Shown here one piece after another: positions 1 to 8,070 of a stretch of DNA of 64,000 nt; positions within the stretch are counted from its first letter, which is position 1, and each line of letters begins with the position of its first letter. The translations under genes were made by a program, and so were the position numbers. The notes beneath the pieces are model-generated. The model was given only the letters and a program-made list of their open reading frames with translations, was not told the origin of the DNA and searched no databases. The stretch is from the NCBI GenBank assembly GCA_017460805.1, contig JAFUAF010000037.1, positions 110,712-174,711 of the forward strand, written 5' to 3'. The stretch is from Bacillota bacterium (lineage in GTDB: Bacteria; Bacillota; Clostridia; Lachnospirales; CAG-274).

Positions 1-283
1 CCTCCGCAGTTAAGTCAACCATTTCCGCATCAGGAAAATCTTGCTCCAATGCCGTAATTAGCCATAAATAATCATCATCCCATAGCTTAAAAGCGTTAGA
101 ATGAATACAATTATTGCGGTCAATAAGGTATACAGTTATGATTGATACTAAACGCCCCGATGCCGTGTGTTTTCGGTATAGGGTTAATTTTTGTAACTGT
201 TCTTGATAGACGCTGCATTTTGATATAATCAAGCTGTAAATTTTTTGATACGGTTCAAGTTGATTAAGTTCTGACAAGTTCAT
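1..283 (-). CDS. Hypothetical protein of the integrative element (3' part outside window)
   Basis: The first 94 codons of a minus-strand gene are visible, starting at ATG 283 behind a good AAGGAGAAG ribosome-binding site at about 288-298. The protein begins MNLSELNQLEPYQKI and is soluble and acidic toward the window edge, with no signal peptide. I do not recognise the family. It follows the replication-associated protein and excisionase in the same direction, so it is probably part of the element's replication or transfer operon. Confidence 0.6.
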   Translation of the reverse strand, partial: MNLSELNQLEPYQKIYSLIISKCSVYQEQLQKLTLYRKHTASGRLVSIITVYLIDRNNCIHSNAFKLWDDDYLWLITALEQDFPDAEMVDLTAE

Positions 284-460
284 ATTTTTTCTTCTCCTTA
301 ATTTTTTGTTATAAACTGTAAGTTGCGAGTTGCAAGATATGGCAAAGTTTGTAAATAGACTATTAAAAATAATAAACTAAAATAAGTGTGTTATTTAAGA
401 CTATTGATTTTGTTAACAACACTCAAAAAAATATCAATTTTGTTTATTGAAAATGTTAAT

Positions 461-985
461 CTATTCAGCTGTACTACTATTAGAAAAGTTAGTATTAGAA
501 TACTTTTTAATCATCGCCCTTGTCATTTCTGCGGGCTCAATGTTAAAACTCTCAGTTCCCCACAATTGCCATTTATCAGAATACGTATATATACTGCGTT
601 TCTTTGGTCGATTACTACTCTGACAGGCAACGCATTTTATAAAACCGTGTAAAATTAACTGTTCAAGGTCGCGGTAAAAAGTCATCAAATTTGATTTTGA
701 ATAAATCTTTAATTGTTCGGTGACTTCCCAAACTGATAAACTGAAAAATGGGTCAATATATTTTGGTGTTTCCAATCCCTCAAATTGATTGAATAGGGCT
801 TTTTTATCGGCTGTTCTTTGCCCATAAAAGCGACTTTTGGCGTACAAATATAATACTTGTTGTCGTGGTGTTAAATCCATCCAAGCTGGGCTCATTAGCA
901 TACTCATATAAATATTTGCGGATGTATCGCTTTTGTTGCCCACGCTTTCGAAGGGTTTTTTTTGGTATTTTTTTCTTTTTTGCAT
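461..985 (-). CDS. Replication-associated hypothetical protein of integrative elements
   Basis: This 174-aa protein has a basic N-terminus, then a segment (about residues 28-60) reading MLMSPAWMDLTPRQQVLYLY and a later LEQLILHGFIK segment. Such proteins are common next to excisionase genes in Firmicutes integrative elements; the shape suggests a winged-helix protein acting at the element's replication origin, but no biochemical role is established to my knowledge. It starts at 985, just after the excisionase stop at 992, and is probably cotranscribed with it. An overlapping frame starting at ATG 992 is considered a shadow because the conserved-looking residues are in this frame. Confidence 0.6.
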   Translation of the reverse strand: MQKRKKYQKKPFESVGNKSDTSANIYMSMLMSPAWMDLTPRQQVLYLYAKSRFYGQRTADKKALFNQFEGLETPKYIDPFFSLSVWEVTEQLKIYSKSNLMTFYRDLEQLILHGFIKCVACQSSNRPKKRSIYTYSDKWQLWGTESFNIEPAEMTRAMIKKYSNTNFSNSSTAE

Positions 986-991
986 AACTCA

Positions 992-1162
992 TTAAAAATT
1001 TTCCTGTGGATTTTCAAGCATCTCAACTAATCGGTCGTAGTTGATTAAAACCTTTCGCCCTGCATTGATTGAAGGCAGCTTGCCTTGTTTAGCCATAACA
1101 CGCAAGGCATTCTCAGGTAAAATTCCTGTTGCTGCTGTTTGTCGGATGGTCATAAATTTCAT
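992..1162 (-). CDS. Excisionase-like small DNA-binding protein
   Basis: This 56-aa gene reads MKFMTIRQTAATGILPENAL and continues with VMAKQGKLPSINAGRKVLIN, the helix-turn-helix/MerR-like layout of element-encoded excisionases (HTH_17 type). It has a good ribosome-binding site (AAAGGAGAG) upstream of ATG 1162. It is divergent from the XRE repressor and lies upstream of the replication-associated gene. Its expected job is to direct the tyrosine integrase toward excision. The family is recognised from short motifs only. Confidence 0.75.
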   Translation of the reverse strand: MKFMTIRQTAATGILPENALRVMAKQGKLPSINAGRKVLINYDRLVEMLENPQENF

Positions 1163-1202
1163 AGAAAATCTCTCCTTTCGTTGAACGGTTTTAAATTTAT
1201 TC

Positions 1203-1231
1203 TTGACAATTCCAATTATAGAACATATAAT
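1203..1231 (+). promoter_or_regulatory. Sigma-A promoter for the XRE repressor gene
   Basis: TTGACA at 1203-1208, a 17-bp spacer and TATAAT at 1226-1231 give a perfect consensus promoter facing the repressor and integrase. A divergent promoter for the excisionase overlaps it on the minus strand (TATAAT complement at 1215-1220, 18-bp spacer, TTGTAT complement at 1239-1244). Confidence 0.75.
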
Positions 1232-1260
1232 ATACTTAATACAAGTGTATTCTTAGTATA
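1231..1260. promoter_or_regulatory. Inverted-repeat operator between divergent element promoters
   Basis: The stretch is nearly palindromic: outer arms TATACT / AGTATA and inner arms AATACA / TGTATT around an AG centre. It lies just downstream of the repressor -10 box and over the divergent excisionase promoter, where an XRE repressor would control the lysogeny-like decision of the element. Binding is inferred. Confidence 0.55.
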
Positions 1261-1294
1261 TGTTATAAAGTGAAAGGAAGTGAAATATACTTAT

Positions 1295-1858
1295 ATGAAG
1301 TATACAATTAAGGGCATAGGAGAAAGAATTAGAGAAAAACGCAAGGAAAAGGGCTTAAAACAATTGGATGTATCGGAAAACATTCATATTTGTAATACAA
1401 AATTAAGTGCTATTGAGAATGATGCTGAGAAAAAAGGTGTTTACGCAATAGAGTCAATTAAATTAAAGCAGTTATTTGATTTATCGGAACAACTTGGCGT
1501 TGATGTTGGATATTTATTAGGTGAGTATGAGTCTAATACACAAGAAAATGAATTTATTAAAAATCATACCAAACTTAGCGAAGCTGCCATTATTAAACTT
1601 ATAGAAATTAAATCCCTTAAATATGGCGAAATAACGAAGATTTTAAGCAAGCTAATTGAAAATGATGATTTTATTCACCTGCTCATTGATTTATCAGATT
1701 ATAAAGAAAACTTATATGAAATGTTGTCAAATGGAGAAAATGAGAAAATGAAATATGAATTGTTTAAGATGCAAACAAGTTTTATCAGAATTGTTGATGC
1801 AATAACAGAATTGCAAAAGAATAAAGAAAAGCTAAACCGTAGAAAACGACTATTTTAA
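1295..1858 (+). CDS. XRE-family transcriptional repressor of the integrative element
   Basis: Residues about 5-60 form a Cro/C1-type helix-turn-helix (GIGERIREKRKEKGLKQLDV ... SAIENDAEKK ... LGVDVGYLLG). The C-terminal 120 residues are a helical, Lys/Glu-rich domain with no recognised fold. It is expected to repress the divergent excisionase operon and itself through the inverted repeat at 1231-1260. ATG 1295 is preferred; a GTG at 1280 is in frame, but the AAGGAAG ribosome-binding site at about 1274-1280 would overlap it. The stop lies 12 bp before the integrase start, so the two are probably cotranscribed. Confidence 0.8.
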   Translation: MKYTIKGIGERIREKRKEKGLKQLDVSENIHICNTKLSAIENDAEKKGVYAIESIKLKQLFDLSEQLGVDVGYLLGEYESNTQENEFIKNHTKLSEAAIIKLIEIKSLKYGEITKILSKLIENDDFIHLLIDLSDYKENLYEMLSNGENEKMKYELFKMQTSFIRIVDAITELQKNKEKLNRRKRLF

Positions 1859-1870
1859 GGAGGTTTTATT

Positions 1871-3013
1871 ATGGCAACTATTCAAAAACGAAAAAACAGT
1901 TTTCAGATTATTGTATCTCTCGGATATGACAGCTCTGGAAAACAAATTCGCAAGACAACTACATTTAAACCGCCCGAAGGTACTACACCTAAAAAAGCAG
2001 AAAAAATGGCAGCTGCATTTGCATCAGACTTTGAAAAGAAATGTCAGGGTTTATCAGCTCTAAATGAGAATATGAGATTTTCTGATTTAGTAGAGAAGTA
2101 TTTTGAATTATATGCACCGACTTTAAAAGAGGTAACGGCATACACATATAAGGGTCAGATTGAGCGACATTTGCTGCCTGCTTTTGGCAATACCAAACTT
2201 AAAGATTTTAGTACAGCAAAATTATCGGCTTTTTTTAAAGATATTGATTTACAGCCGTCAAGCTGTCGTAAATTATTGGTTATTTTAAAATCTGTGTTTT
2301 CTTTTGCTGTTAAGCAAGGTATAATCGAAAAATCGCCTTGTACAAATGTTATTTTGCCGAAAGCAAACAATGTTGATGATGATACACCAGTAATGACAGA
2401 ATTGCAGATAAAAGAGCTTATTTCAATGCTTAAAGCGGATGATGTAAAAGAGAGCCAATTCTCTGCTATTATAATGACTTTATTATATACTGGAATGAGG
2501 TCTGGAGAATGTTTAGGTCTGCAATGGGCAGACGTTGATTTTGACAATAATTTAATTCATATTCGACATTCTTGTGCTGATTGTGGCGGAAAACATTGGC
2601 TTGATGCTCCTAAAACAAAAAATTCAATCAGAACAATAGGCGTAAGTGAAGAATTAAAGCAAATTTTATTAGCACATAAAGCATCACAACAAAATATTGC
2701 TTTAAAAGTTGGCAAAGGATATAATCCTCTCAACCTTGTTTTTACATCAGCAACAGGAACATTTAAAGATAGGTCACAACTGTTATATGAGTTTAAACGC
2801 TTTATAAAAGGCAAAGACTTTGAAAATATATCTTTGCATAGTCTAAGACACGCAAACGCAACTTTGCTTATTATGAACGGAATTGACATAAAATTAGTAT
2901 CTGCACATTTAGGTCATTCAAGTATTGCTATTACTGGAGATATGTATGCAGATGTTCTTGAAAAGTCAAAAAGACAAATGGCTGATTTAATATCATTATC
3001 ACTTAACAGCTGA
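1871..3013 (+). CDS. Tyrosine recombinase / integrase
   Basis: This 380-aa phage-type integrase catalyses site-specific integration and excision of the element. The N-terminal 60 residues resemble an arm-binding domain, residues about 65-165 are the SAM-like core-binding domain (RFSDLVEKYFELYAPTLKEV), and the C-terminal catalytic domain shows the Arg of TGMRSGECLGL, the His-x-x-Arg of LHSLRHANATL, a later His in LGHSSI and the tyrosine of GDMYADV. AAGGAGG lies directly upstream of ATG 1871. It is full length. The stop codon falls in the first of three 11-bp iterated repeats that may be its arm sites. Confidence 0.92.
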   Translation: MATIQKRKNSFQIIVSLGYDSSGKQIRKTTTFKPPEGTTPKKAEKMAAAFASDFEKKCQGLSALNENMRFSDLVEKYFELYAPTLKEVTAYTYKGQIERHLLPAFGNTKLKDFSTAKLSAFFKDIDLQPSSCRKLLVILKSVFSFAVKQGIIEKSPCTNVILPKANNVDDDTPVMTELQIKELISMLKADDVKESQFSAIIMTLLYTGMRSGECLGLQWADVDFDNNLIHIRHSCADCGGKHWLDAPKTKNSIRTIGVSEELKQILLAHKASQQNIALKVGKGYNPLNLVFTSATGTFKDRSQLLYEFKRFIKGKDFENISLHSLRHANATLLIMNGIDIKLVSAHLGHSSIAITGDMYADVLEKSKRQMADLISLSLNS

Positions 3014-3041
3014 TGTTTAAATGATGTTTATTTGATGTTTA
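3011..3041 (+). repeat. Three TGATGTTTA repeats at 11-bp period
   Basis: TGATGTTTA occurs at 3011-3019, 3022-3030 and 3033-3041, exactly one helical turn apart, beginning at the integrase stop codon. Helically phased short repeats beside an integrase are typical of arm-type binding sites; that role is inferred. Confidence 0.7.
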
Positions 3042-3190
3042 ACGCTATTGAATTTTATTAAATGATATGATACAATAATAGTGTGAAAAGCTCTATTTTA
3101 TTACACTTTGCGGGACGAGGAGAAATGATATAAAATGTTTAATTTAATACTCAAAGAGATAATATTTTACGTTTTCTTAAAAACGACAAC

Positions 3191-3226
3191 AACCCTGAAA
3201 ACAGCTTGTTTTCAGGGTTTTCTTTA
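3191..3226 (+). terminator. Perfect hairpin with T-rich tail downstream of integrase
   Basis: AACCCTGAAAACA (3191-3203) pairs without mismatch with TGTTTTCAGGGTT (3207-3219) around a 3-nt loop, followed by a T-rich run. It fits a rho-independent terminator for the integrase transcript, or a palindromic part of the element end. The rest of the gene-free stretch 3014-3434 holds the two repeat sets and the lipoprotein promoter; I see no gene in it. Confidence 0.7.
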
Positions 3227-3263
3227 TGTCCGTTAAAACTGTAAAATAGGTCATTCAGAGACG

Positions 3264-3296
3264 GTAACTAACAAGTAACTAACAAGTAACTAACAA
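3264..3296 (+). repeat. Three tandem GTAACTAACAA repeats
   Basis: Perfect 11-bp tandem copies occur at 3264-3274, 3275-3285 and 3286-3296. Together with the repeats at 3011-3041 they bracket about 220 bp at the presumed right end of the element. They have no spacers, so they are not a CRISPR array. An arm-site or end-marker role is inferred. Confidence 0.7.
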
Positions 3297-3385
3297 ATTT
3301 TTTATGATCCTTTGCAAATAAATAGCTTTATTGTTCGGGAAATCATGTTAATTTTTTTGTAATAATTATTTAAGAAAATGTTAAA

Positions 3386-3414
3386 TTGAAATGAATAATT
3401 TTGTATTGTATAAT
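3386..3414 (+). promoter_or_regulatory. Sigma-A promoter for the WG-repeat lipoprotein
   Basis: TTGAAA (3386-3391), a 17-bp spacer and TATAAT (3409-3414) lie just upstream of an AAGGAGATGG ribosome-binding site and ATG 3435. Confidence 0.7.
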
Positions 3415-3434
3415 CGGATAAAGGAGATGGTTTT

Positions 3435-4613
3435 ATGAGAAAAATTTTATTGATCTGCATAATGGGTCTTCTTTTTTTGACGGGATGTTCAAAAAAAGAA
3501 GAACAGTACGAGAATGTGACCGTAAGCAAAGAAGAACTGCCTGTTTATTTCAAACAAAACGGGAAGTACGGTTTTATTGATAAAAACGGAAATGTTGTCA
3601 TTGAACCTAAATTTACAAAAACTTACGGTTTTAGTTCGGACGGAACAGCAGCCGTGAGCGAGGGAGGCTTTGTTTTTGGAGTGTTGACGGATAAATGGGG
3701 AATGATAAATACAAAAGGCGAATATATAATAAAGCCCGAATTCAGTTTTTTGGGATATTTTGATGAAAACGGGCTTTGTCCTGCAGGGAAAAATTTCAAA
3801 TGCGGTTTTATAGACAAAACGGGCGAATTTATTATCAAGCCCGAATTTGATGATATATCTTATTTTGGAGATTCCGATATTGCACCCGCTATGAAAGGGA
3901 AAAAGTGGGGATATATAGATAAAACGGGAGAAACGGTCATAGATTTTAAATTTGATGAAGCGGAATGTTTTGCCGAAAACGGTATTGCTAAGGTTACCGT
4001 TGACGGAAAAAACGGGTATATAAACAAAACGGGGGAATATGTTATAGAGCCGAAATATGAATATTCGCTTGGGTTTAACAGCGTTGGTCTTGCAAGGGTA
4101 TATGACCAACAAAACGATTATATGTATTTTATTGATGAAAACGGAGAAACGGTCATTGACTGTAAAGGCGGCTCGGCAGATGATTTTAGCGAAAACGGTC
4201 TTGCGGCTGTGCGAAATAAGGACAGGCTGTATGGATATATAGATAAAACGGGAGAGTATGTTGTAGAGCCGAAATTTGAATATGTGAGTGAAAACTGGAG
4301 CGAGGGCTATGCGGTGATCAAACAAAACGGAAAGGAAGGTTATATAAATGAAAAGGGTGAGATAGTTATTGAGCCTAAGTATGATCAGGCGTACCATTTT
4401 GACGAAAGTGACACGGCGCGCGTCAATCTTGGCGGAGAGTTATATTACATAGACAAGCAGGGGAATGTACTTTTTAAATCGACTTATAAAACGGCGGGAA
4501 GAATACTGCCGAACGGGCTTGCGGCAATATCCGAAAATGAAAAGTGGGGCTTTATGGATTCACAAGGGAATATAGTTATTGAACCAAAGTATGAGGAGGT
4601 ACAGATATTTTGA
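3435..4613 (+). CDS. WG-repeat lipoprotein
   Basis: The N-terminus MRKILLICIMGLLFLTGC is a lipoprotein signal with lipobox LTGC, so the protein should be anchored outside the cytoplasmic membrane. The rest is about ten WG-type repeats of roughly 35 residues, each with a core like YGFIDKNGNVVIEPKF or WGYIDKTGETVIDFKF. WG-repeat proteins are widespread in Firmicutes and presumed to be binding scaffolds; no activity is established. It begins a run of four or five membrane-protein genes in the same direction, overlapping the next gene by four bases. Confidence 0.85.
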   Translation: MRKILLICIMGLLFLTGCSKKEEQYENVTVSKEELPVYFKQNGKYGFIDKNGNVVIEPKFTKTYGFSSDGTAAVSEGGFVFGVLTDKWGMINTKGEYIIKPEFSFLGYFDENGLCPAGKNFKCGFIDKTGEFIIKPEFDDISYFGDSDIAPAMKGKKWGYIDKTGETVIDFKFDEAECFAENGIAKVTVDGKNGYINKTGEYVIEPKYEYSLGFNSVGLARVYDQQNDYMYFIDENGETVIDCKGGSADDFSENGLAAVRNKDRLYGYIDKTGEYVVEPKFEYVSENWSEGYAVIKQNGKEGYINEKGEIVIEPKYDQAYHFDESDTARVNLGGELYYIDKQGNVLFKSTYKTAGRILPNGLAAISENEKWGFMDSQGNIVIEPKYEEVQIF

Positions 4614-4984
4614 TAAAAGATTTTTTCAAAAAAATATTTATATTTATTAAAAACAATATTTTAAAAGTATCTGTATGGCTCTTGCTTTTAAGGCATATTT
4701 CAATAACCTCGGGCGCTGTTATTATATCGGCGGGGATGTTATTAAGTCCATCGGGCGGATATATACCGAATTTTCCGATGCTGTTTGAACTTAAAGAAAG
4801 ATACAGCCCTCTGCGCCTGCTTATACCTGCGGCGATACTTACTGTAGTTTCGGCAATAGCCGCGAAAAAAGGGATCATAAAATACAGACGTGTTGGAAAA
4901 GCTTTTACATCGATACTCTGGGTACTGTCTGTGATAGGGTGTTTTGCGATAGATATGGCTATTGATATGCTTTTGAGCGTGTAA
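4610..4984 (+). CDS. Small membrane protein of unknown function
   Basis: This 124-aa protein has three or four hydrophobic segments (about residues 8-30, 36-50, 66-85 and 100-122) and a basic N-terminus. It starts at TTG 4610, overlapping the lipoprotein stop, with GAGGAGGT at 4593-4600 as ribosome-binding site, so translational coupling is likely. I do not recognise a family; the clustering with the lipoprotein and the following membrane proteins suggests a shared envelope role. Confidence 0.65.
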   Translation: MIKDFFKKIFIFIKNNILKVSVWLLLLRHISITSGAVIISAGMLLSPSGGYIPNFPMLFELKERYSPLRLLIPAAILTVVSAIAAKKGIIKYRRVGKAFTSILWVLSVIGCFAIDMAIDMLLSV

Positions 4985-5005
4985 GTTGCTTTTAAGGAGA
5001 AAAAT

Positions 5006-5420
5006 ATGGAAAAAAACAAAACTTTTGTATTTTTTATATTTATGATAATTATATTTTATGCTGTACCTGCGGTATTTACGCTGCTTTTATACTGTGGGGT
5101 CCTGACTCGGAATTTTTATTTGTCGGTTGAAGATACTGTTTTTGAAACTTATAAAAATTGTGCGGTCATCATTCCCGAACCGGGGTTTGCAATATACTTT
5201 GTTCTTATCGGGGCAGGGGCTTTTCTTCTCGGCGCTGTGTCAAAAAAGCGGGCTGAATGTATTTCTTGCGTGTATAATAACGGCTGTTGTGGCAATACCA
5301 CAGGCGTGGGATCTCAGATATGTGGACGAGGGCACGGGGATAATATCTGCGCTGACGATCGTTATCCCGACGGGAATATGTGCTTTAATGGGATTTTTCG
5401 GATATGAACTTCATAATTGA
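5006..5420 (+). pseudogene. Small membrane protein gene with a frameshift at an A-run
   Basis: The first frame starts at ATG 5006 behind AAGGAG and encodes two hydrophobic segments (IFMIIIFYAVPAVFTLLLY and YFVLIGAGAFLLGAVSK). At the run of six A at 5242-5247 the membrane-like sequence continues in the +1 frame (LNVFLACIITAVVAIP ... GICALMGFFGYELHN) to a stop at 5420. The original frame instead runs into an unusual Cys/Gly-rich tail ending at 5407. With five A's a 137-residue four-segment membrane protein would result. Either an inactivating or phase-variable A insertion or a sequencing error explains this. The family is unknown. Confidence 0.7.
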
Positions 5421-5489
5421 AAAAATATTAAATATTTTCCGACGTTTTATGCCTTTAAATTGTATTATTAATAAAGGGAGGTAATTATC

Positions 5490-6065
5490 ATGTCGGAAAA
5501 ACTATACGGAAGAATAAAATATACGCTTTTATTGATCATTGTAATATGTATGGCGTATTTTGTGTTTTATTATGATTTGAAAAAAGATGAGAATATTATT
5601 GTTTTTGCGGGGTTTACGGGCGGATTTTACCGTGATGCGGCTTTTACTGCGGTATCTTTGGCATTTGCGGGCATAATTGCCGCGGGCTCTGTATACAAAT
5701 TCGGGAAAAAGCTGCCCGTTTCTCTGTTGCTTGCGGAATTTTTGCTGCTGTTGACGGCGTTTGCGTTTTTTCCTAAAGATATATCGTCATACAAAGAATT
5801 TGATGTTATCCATTCGCCCGATGGCAAACATATCGTCTTGGTAAGACCCGAAGAGCCGAAAAGCGGGTTATTTGGCTTTGGTACATCGGAGACAGAGTAT
5901 TATCAGCCCATAGGCAGGTTTTTATATCATAAAAGCTATTCAGCTATTGAGGAAATGCCTGTAATAAAATGGGATGATGAGGGATTTTACGGGTCGGAAA
6001 AGTCCGACAGATACATAGGCAATTTTGCCCGCTATACTCCGTATAATGAGGAGGTGCGAAAATGA
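5490..6065 (+). CDS. Membrane protein with C-terminal extracytoplasmic domain, unknown function
   Basis: Of 191 residues, the first 100 contain three transmembrane segments (about 10-28, 45-65, 75-92). The C-terminal part, from about residue 100, is soluble (DVIHSPDGKHIVLVRPEEP) and probably exposed outside. ATG 5490 follows GGGAGG. It overlaps the next gene by four bases (ATGA). I do not recognise a family. Confidence 0.65.
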   Translation: MSEKLYGRIKYTLLLIIVICMAYFVFYYDLKKDENIIVFAGFTGGFYRDAAFTAVSLAFAGIIAAGSVYKFGKKLPVSLLLAEFLLLLTAFAFFPKDISSYKEFDVIHSPDGKHIVLVRPEEPKSGLFGFGTSETEYYQPIGRFLYHKSYSAIEEMPVIKWDDEGFYGSEKSDRYIGNFARYTPYNEEVRK

Positions 6066-6640
6066 CGGCAAAGAGGATATTTCTGCCGATAGGTTTTTTG
6101 ATATTTATTTGGGGACTTATTACCTTGCTGCCTGCGCTATACAATAATGCACAGCTTGTAAAAACAACAGCCGTAATTACAAAAGTCGGCGAGACAAAAT
6201 ACGATCATCTGCCCGAAATAACGGCACGGTACATTGCAAACGGCACGGCAAGGAAAATTTCCAAAACAGATCATTTCAATTATCCGCCGTTCGGAAAAAA
6301 TGAAACGGGATATACATTTGATATATACTATAATAAGAACTATCCCTACAAATACGAGCTTTACAAGTACGACACAACATTAGGCATGGTAATAACGGGT
6401 CTGGGAATTGTTATATTTGTTTTGTGCAGAAAAGCCTTAAAGGGTTATTTTAAAGATTTTTTGCTTGAACACAAGCTTTTGCTTTTGTTTACGGTTGTGC
6501 ATATATGCAATTTTTTGTATCTTATATATAATATCGCACTTGACAGCTGGGGCGTTGTTATGCCTTTATGTGCCGAATATGTCCTTGTGCCCGGAAATAT
6601 TATCGGGCTTGTTATAGCCGCACTTAACGATTCATATTGA
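6062..6640 (+). CDS. DUF3592-like membrane protein
   Basis: This 192-aa protein has an N-terminal transmembrane helix (about 7-27), a roughly 75-residue extracytoplasmic domain starting VKTTAVITKVGETKYD, then further helices (about 105-122 and 135-185). A helix, a beta-rich domain with a TTAVIT-type strand and another helix match the DUF3592 layout; that assignment is tentative. It is the last gene of the lipoprotein cluster and is followed by a terminator. Confidence 0.55.
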   Translation: MTAKRIFLPIGFLIFIWGLITLLPALYNNAQLVKTTAVITKVGETKYDHLPEITARYIANGTARKISKTDHFNYPPFGKNETGYTFDIYYNKNYPYKYELYKYDTTLGMVITGLGIVIFVLCRKALKGYFKDFLLEHKLLLLFTVVHICNFLYLIYNIALDSWGVVMPLCAEYVLVPGNIIGLVIAALNDSY

Positions 6641-6666
6641 TGATAATATCATTGATATTTTTTTTA

Positions 6667-6708
6667 CGCCTTCGGTCTTTTTTTCCTTCTGTACCGAGGG
6701 CGGTTTTT
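6667..6708 (+). terminator. Rho-independent terminator
   Basis: CGCCTTCGGT (6667-6676) pairs with ACCGAGGGCG (6693-6702) with one G-U pair, followed by a T-run. It ends the 3435-6640 cluster. Confidence 0.7.
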
Positions 6709-6784
6709 ATTGTGTAAAAGTTTATTTGATTTTTTTTTTGTTATATGTTATAATAATATAAATTTAATAAAAAAAGGTAAAATT

Positions 6785-8068
6785 ATGTTTGATAAAGTTA
6801 TTGAAACTATTAAACAATTTGATATGCTTAAAAAGGACGATAGTGTTGTTATCGGCTTATCGGGCGGGGCAGACAGCGTTACGCTTGCACATATACTTTT
6901 AAGGCTAAGAGAAAAGTATTCTCTTGAACTGTCGGCGGTACATATCAATCACAATATCCGCACGGAGGGTGCGCTTAACGATCAACACTTTGTTGAAAAT
7001 TTTTGTGAAAAATATTCCTTGCCGTTAAAGGTTTACAGTCTTGATATAAAGGGCTATGCCGAAAAAAATTCACTTACGCTTGAAGAGGCGGGGCGGCAGT
7101 GCAGATACAAGGCATTTAAAGAAGCAAATGCCGATAAAACGGCTGTTGCGCACAACCTTAACGACAACGCAGAGACAATGATAATGCGCCTTTGCCGCGG
7201 TACGGGCTTAAAGGGAATGGGAGGTATACTTCCCGTAAGGGATGATATTATAAGGCCGCTTATTATGTGCAGCCGAAGCGAGATAGAGCAGTACTGCAAA
7301 GAAAATTCGCTTTCCTACTGCACGGACGAGACTAACCTTGAGACCGAGTACACCCGCAATAAAATAAGGCATCTTATCCTGCCCGTCCTGGAGGAGATAA
7401 ACCCTGGTGCAATTTCTATCTTAGGCAAAAACGCTTTCCTTTTCAGACAGGAAAATGAACTGATAGAAAAACTTGCGGATGAAGCATACGAAAAATACCG
7501 CAAAGACAACACACTTGATGTTGAAGGTCTTTTGTCGGTCGAACCCGTTATCCGCTACAGGGTGTTCCGACAGGCCTGTGAGAATGCTGTGGGGCTTAAA
7601 GACATAGCTTTTGAGCATATAGAGATAATTGACTCTCTTTTGGACAAGCCAAGCGGCAAGCGTGTTGACCTGCCAAAGGGGCTTAGTGTAGTAAAAGACG
7701 GCGGCAGCCTTGCTTTTGTCAAACGGCACAAGTCTTTTGACATTGAAATAAAAACAGGCGTTCCCGTTAATGTAAACGGCAGAAATTATCTGCTTTCAAA
7801 AGACAAACTGCCCGACAGACCATATATCGGCATAAAATGCGATACAGACGGAGAGTGGCGGATACGCACACGTCTTGCGGGCGACATTTTTATGCGTGGT
7901 GACGGCCGCCGAATAAAATTAAAAAAGTTTTTTAACGACAAAAAAATTCCCGTTTCAAAGCGGGATGAAATAGTGCTGCTTGCAAAGGAAAACTTTGTTT
8001 ACTTTGCCGACGGCATAAAAAATAAATTTAAAGAAGAAGACATCTATCTTTATGTATGGGAGGAATAA
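6785..8068 (+). CDS. tilS: tRNA(Ile)-lysidine synthase
   Basis: TilS converts the wobble cytidine of tRNA-Ile(CAU) to lysidine with ATP and lysine. The 427-aa protein shows the N-type ATP pyrophosphatase loop IGLSGGADSVTLA (about residues 23-35), the core HINHNIR and GTGLKGMGG segments, and a C-terminal domain ending in KKFFNDKKIPVSKRDEI, typical of TilS. ATG 6785 follows AAAAAGGT; an upstream GTG at 6710 is in frame but adds a hydrophobic extension with no ribosome-binding site. It is paired with hpt two bases downstream, the usual tilS-hpt arrangement of Firmicutes. Confidence 0.95.
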   Translation: MFDKVIETIKQFDMLKKDDSVVIGLSGGADSVTLAHILLRLREKYSLELSAVHINHNIRTEGALNDQHFVENFCEKYSLPLKVYSLDIKGYAEKNSLTLEEAGRQCRYKAFKEANADKTAVAHNLNDNAETMIMRLCRGTGLKGMGGILPVRDDIIRPLIMCSRSEIEQYCKENSLSYCTDETNLETEYTRNKIRHLILPVLEEINPGAISILGKNAFLFRQENELIEKLADEAYEKYRKDNTLDVEGLLSVEPVIRYRVFRQACENAVGLKDIAFEHIEIIDSLLDKPSGKRVDLPKGLSVVKDGGSLAFVKRHKSFDIEIKTGVPVNVNGRNYLLSKDKLPDRPYIGIKCDTDGEWRIRTRLAGDIFMRGDGRRIKLKKFFNDKKIPVSKRDEIVLLAKENFVYFADGIKNKFKEEDIYLYVWEE

Positions 8069-8070
8069 CT

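Larger units (their letters stand above)
1..3300. mobile_element. Right end of an integrative (probably conjugative) element
   Basis: Replication-associated protein, excisionase, XRE repressor and tyrosine integrase are arranged as in Firmicutes integrative elements, with the integrase last and next to the presumed attachment end. The region is AT-richer than the chromosome beyond 3435. The left end lies outside the window. The right boundary is inferred to fall in the non-coding stretch between the integrase stop (3013) and the lipoprotein promoter (3386), where two sets of 11-bp iterated repeats and a perfect hairpin lie. The exact junction cannot be fixed without the partner att site. Confidence 0.75.

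Noticed and set aside
804..992. Overlapping ORF starting at ATG 992 (TAATG with the excisionase stop)
   Set aside because: The coupling looks attractive, but the frame is short and Lys-rich, while the overlapping frame from 985 holds the recognisable replication-associated protein.
3264..3296. CRISPR-like repeat
   Set aside because: Tandem 11-mers without spacers; no cas genes.
3489..4397. 302-codon minus-strand ORF opposite the WG-repeat lipoprotein
   Set aside because: It mirrors the repeat structure of the plus-strand gene, has no ribosome-binding site, and its product is an unnatural Phe/Ile/Tyr-rich string; the plus strand has a lipobox and recognisable repeats.
5239..5250. Programmed -1 frameshifting at A AAA AAG
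   Set aside because: A -1 shift there meets a stop after two codons; the continuing membrane frame needs +1.
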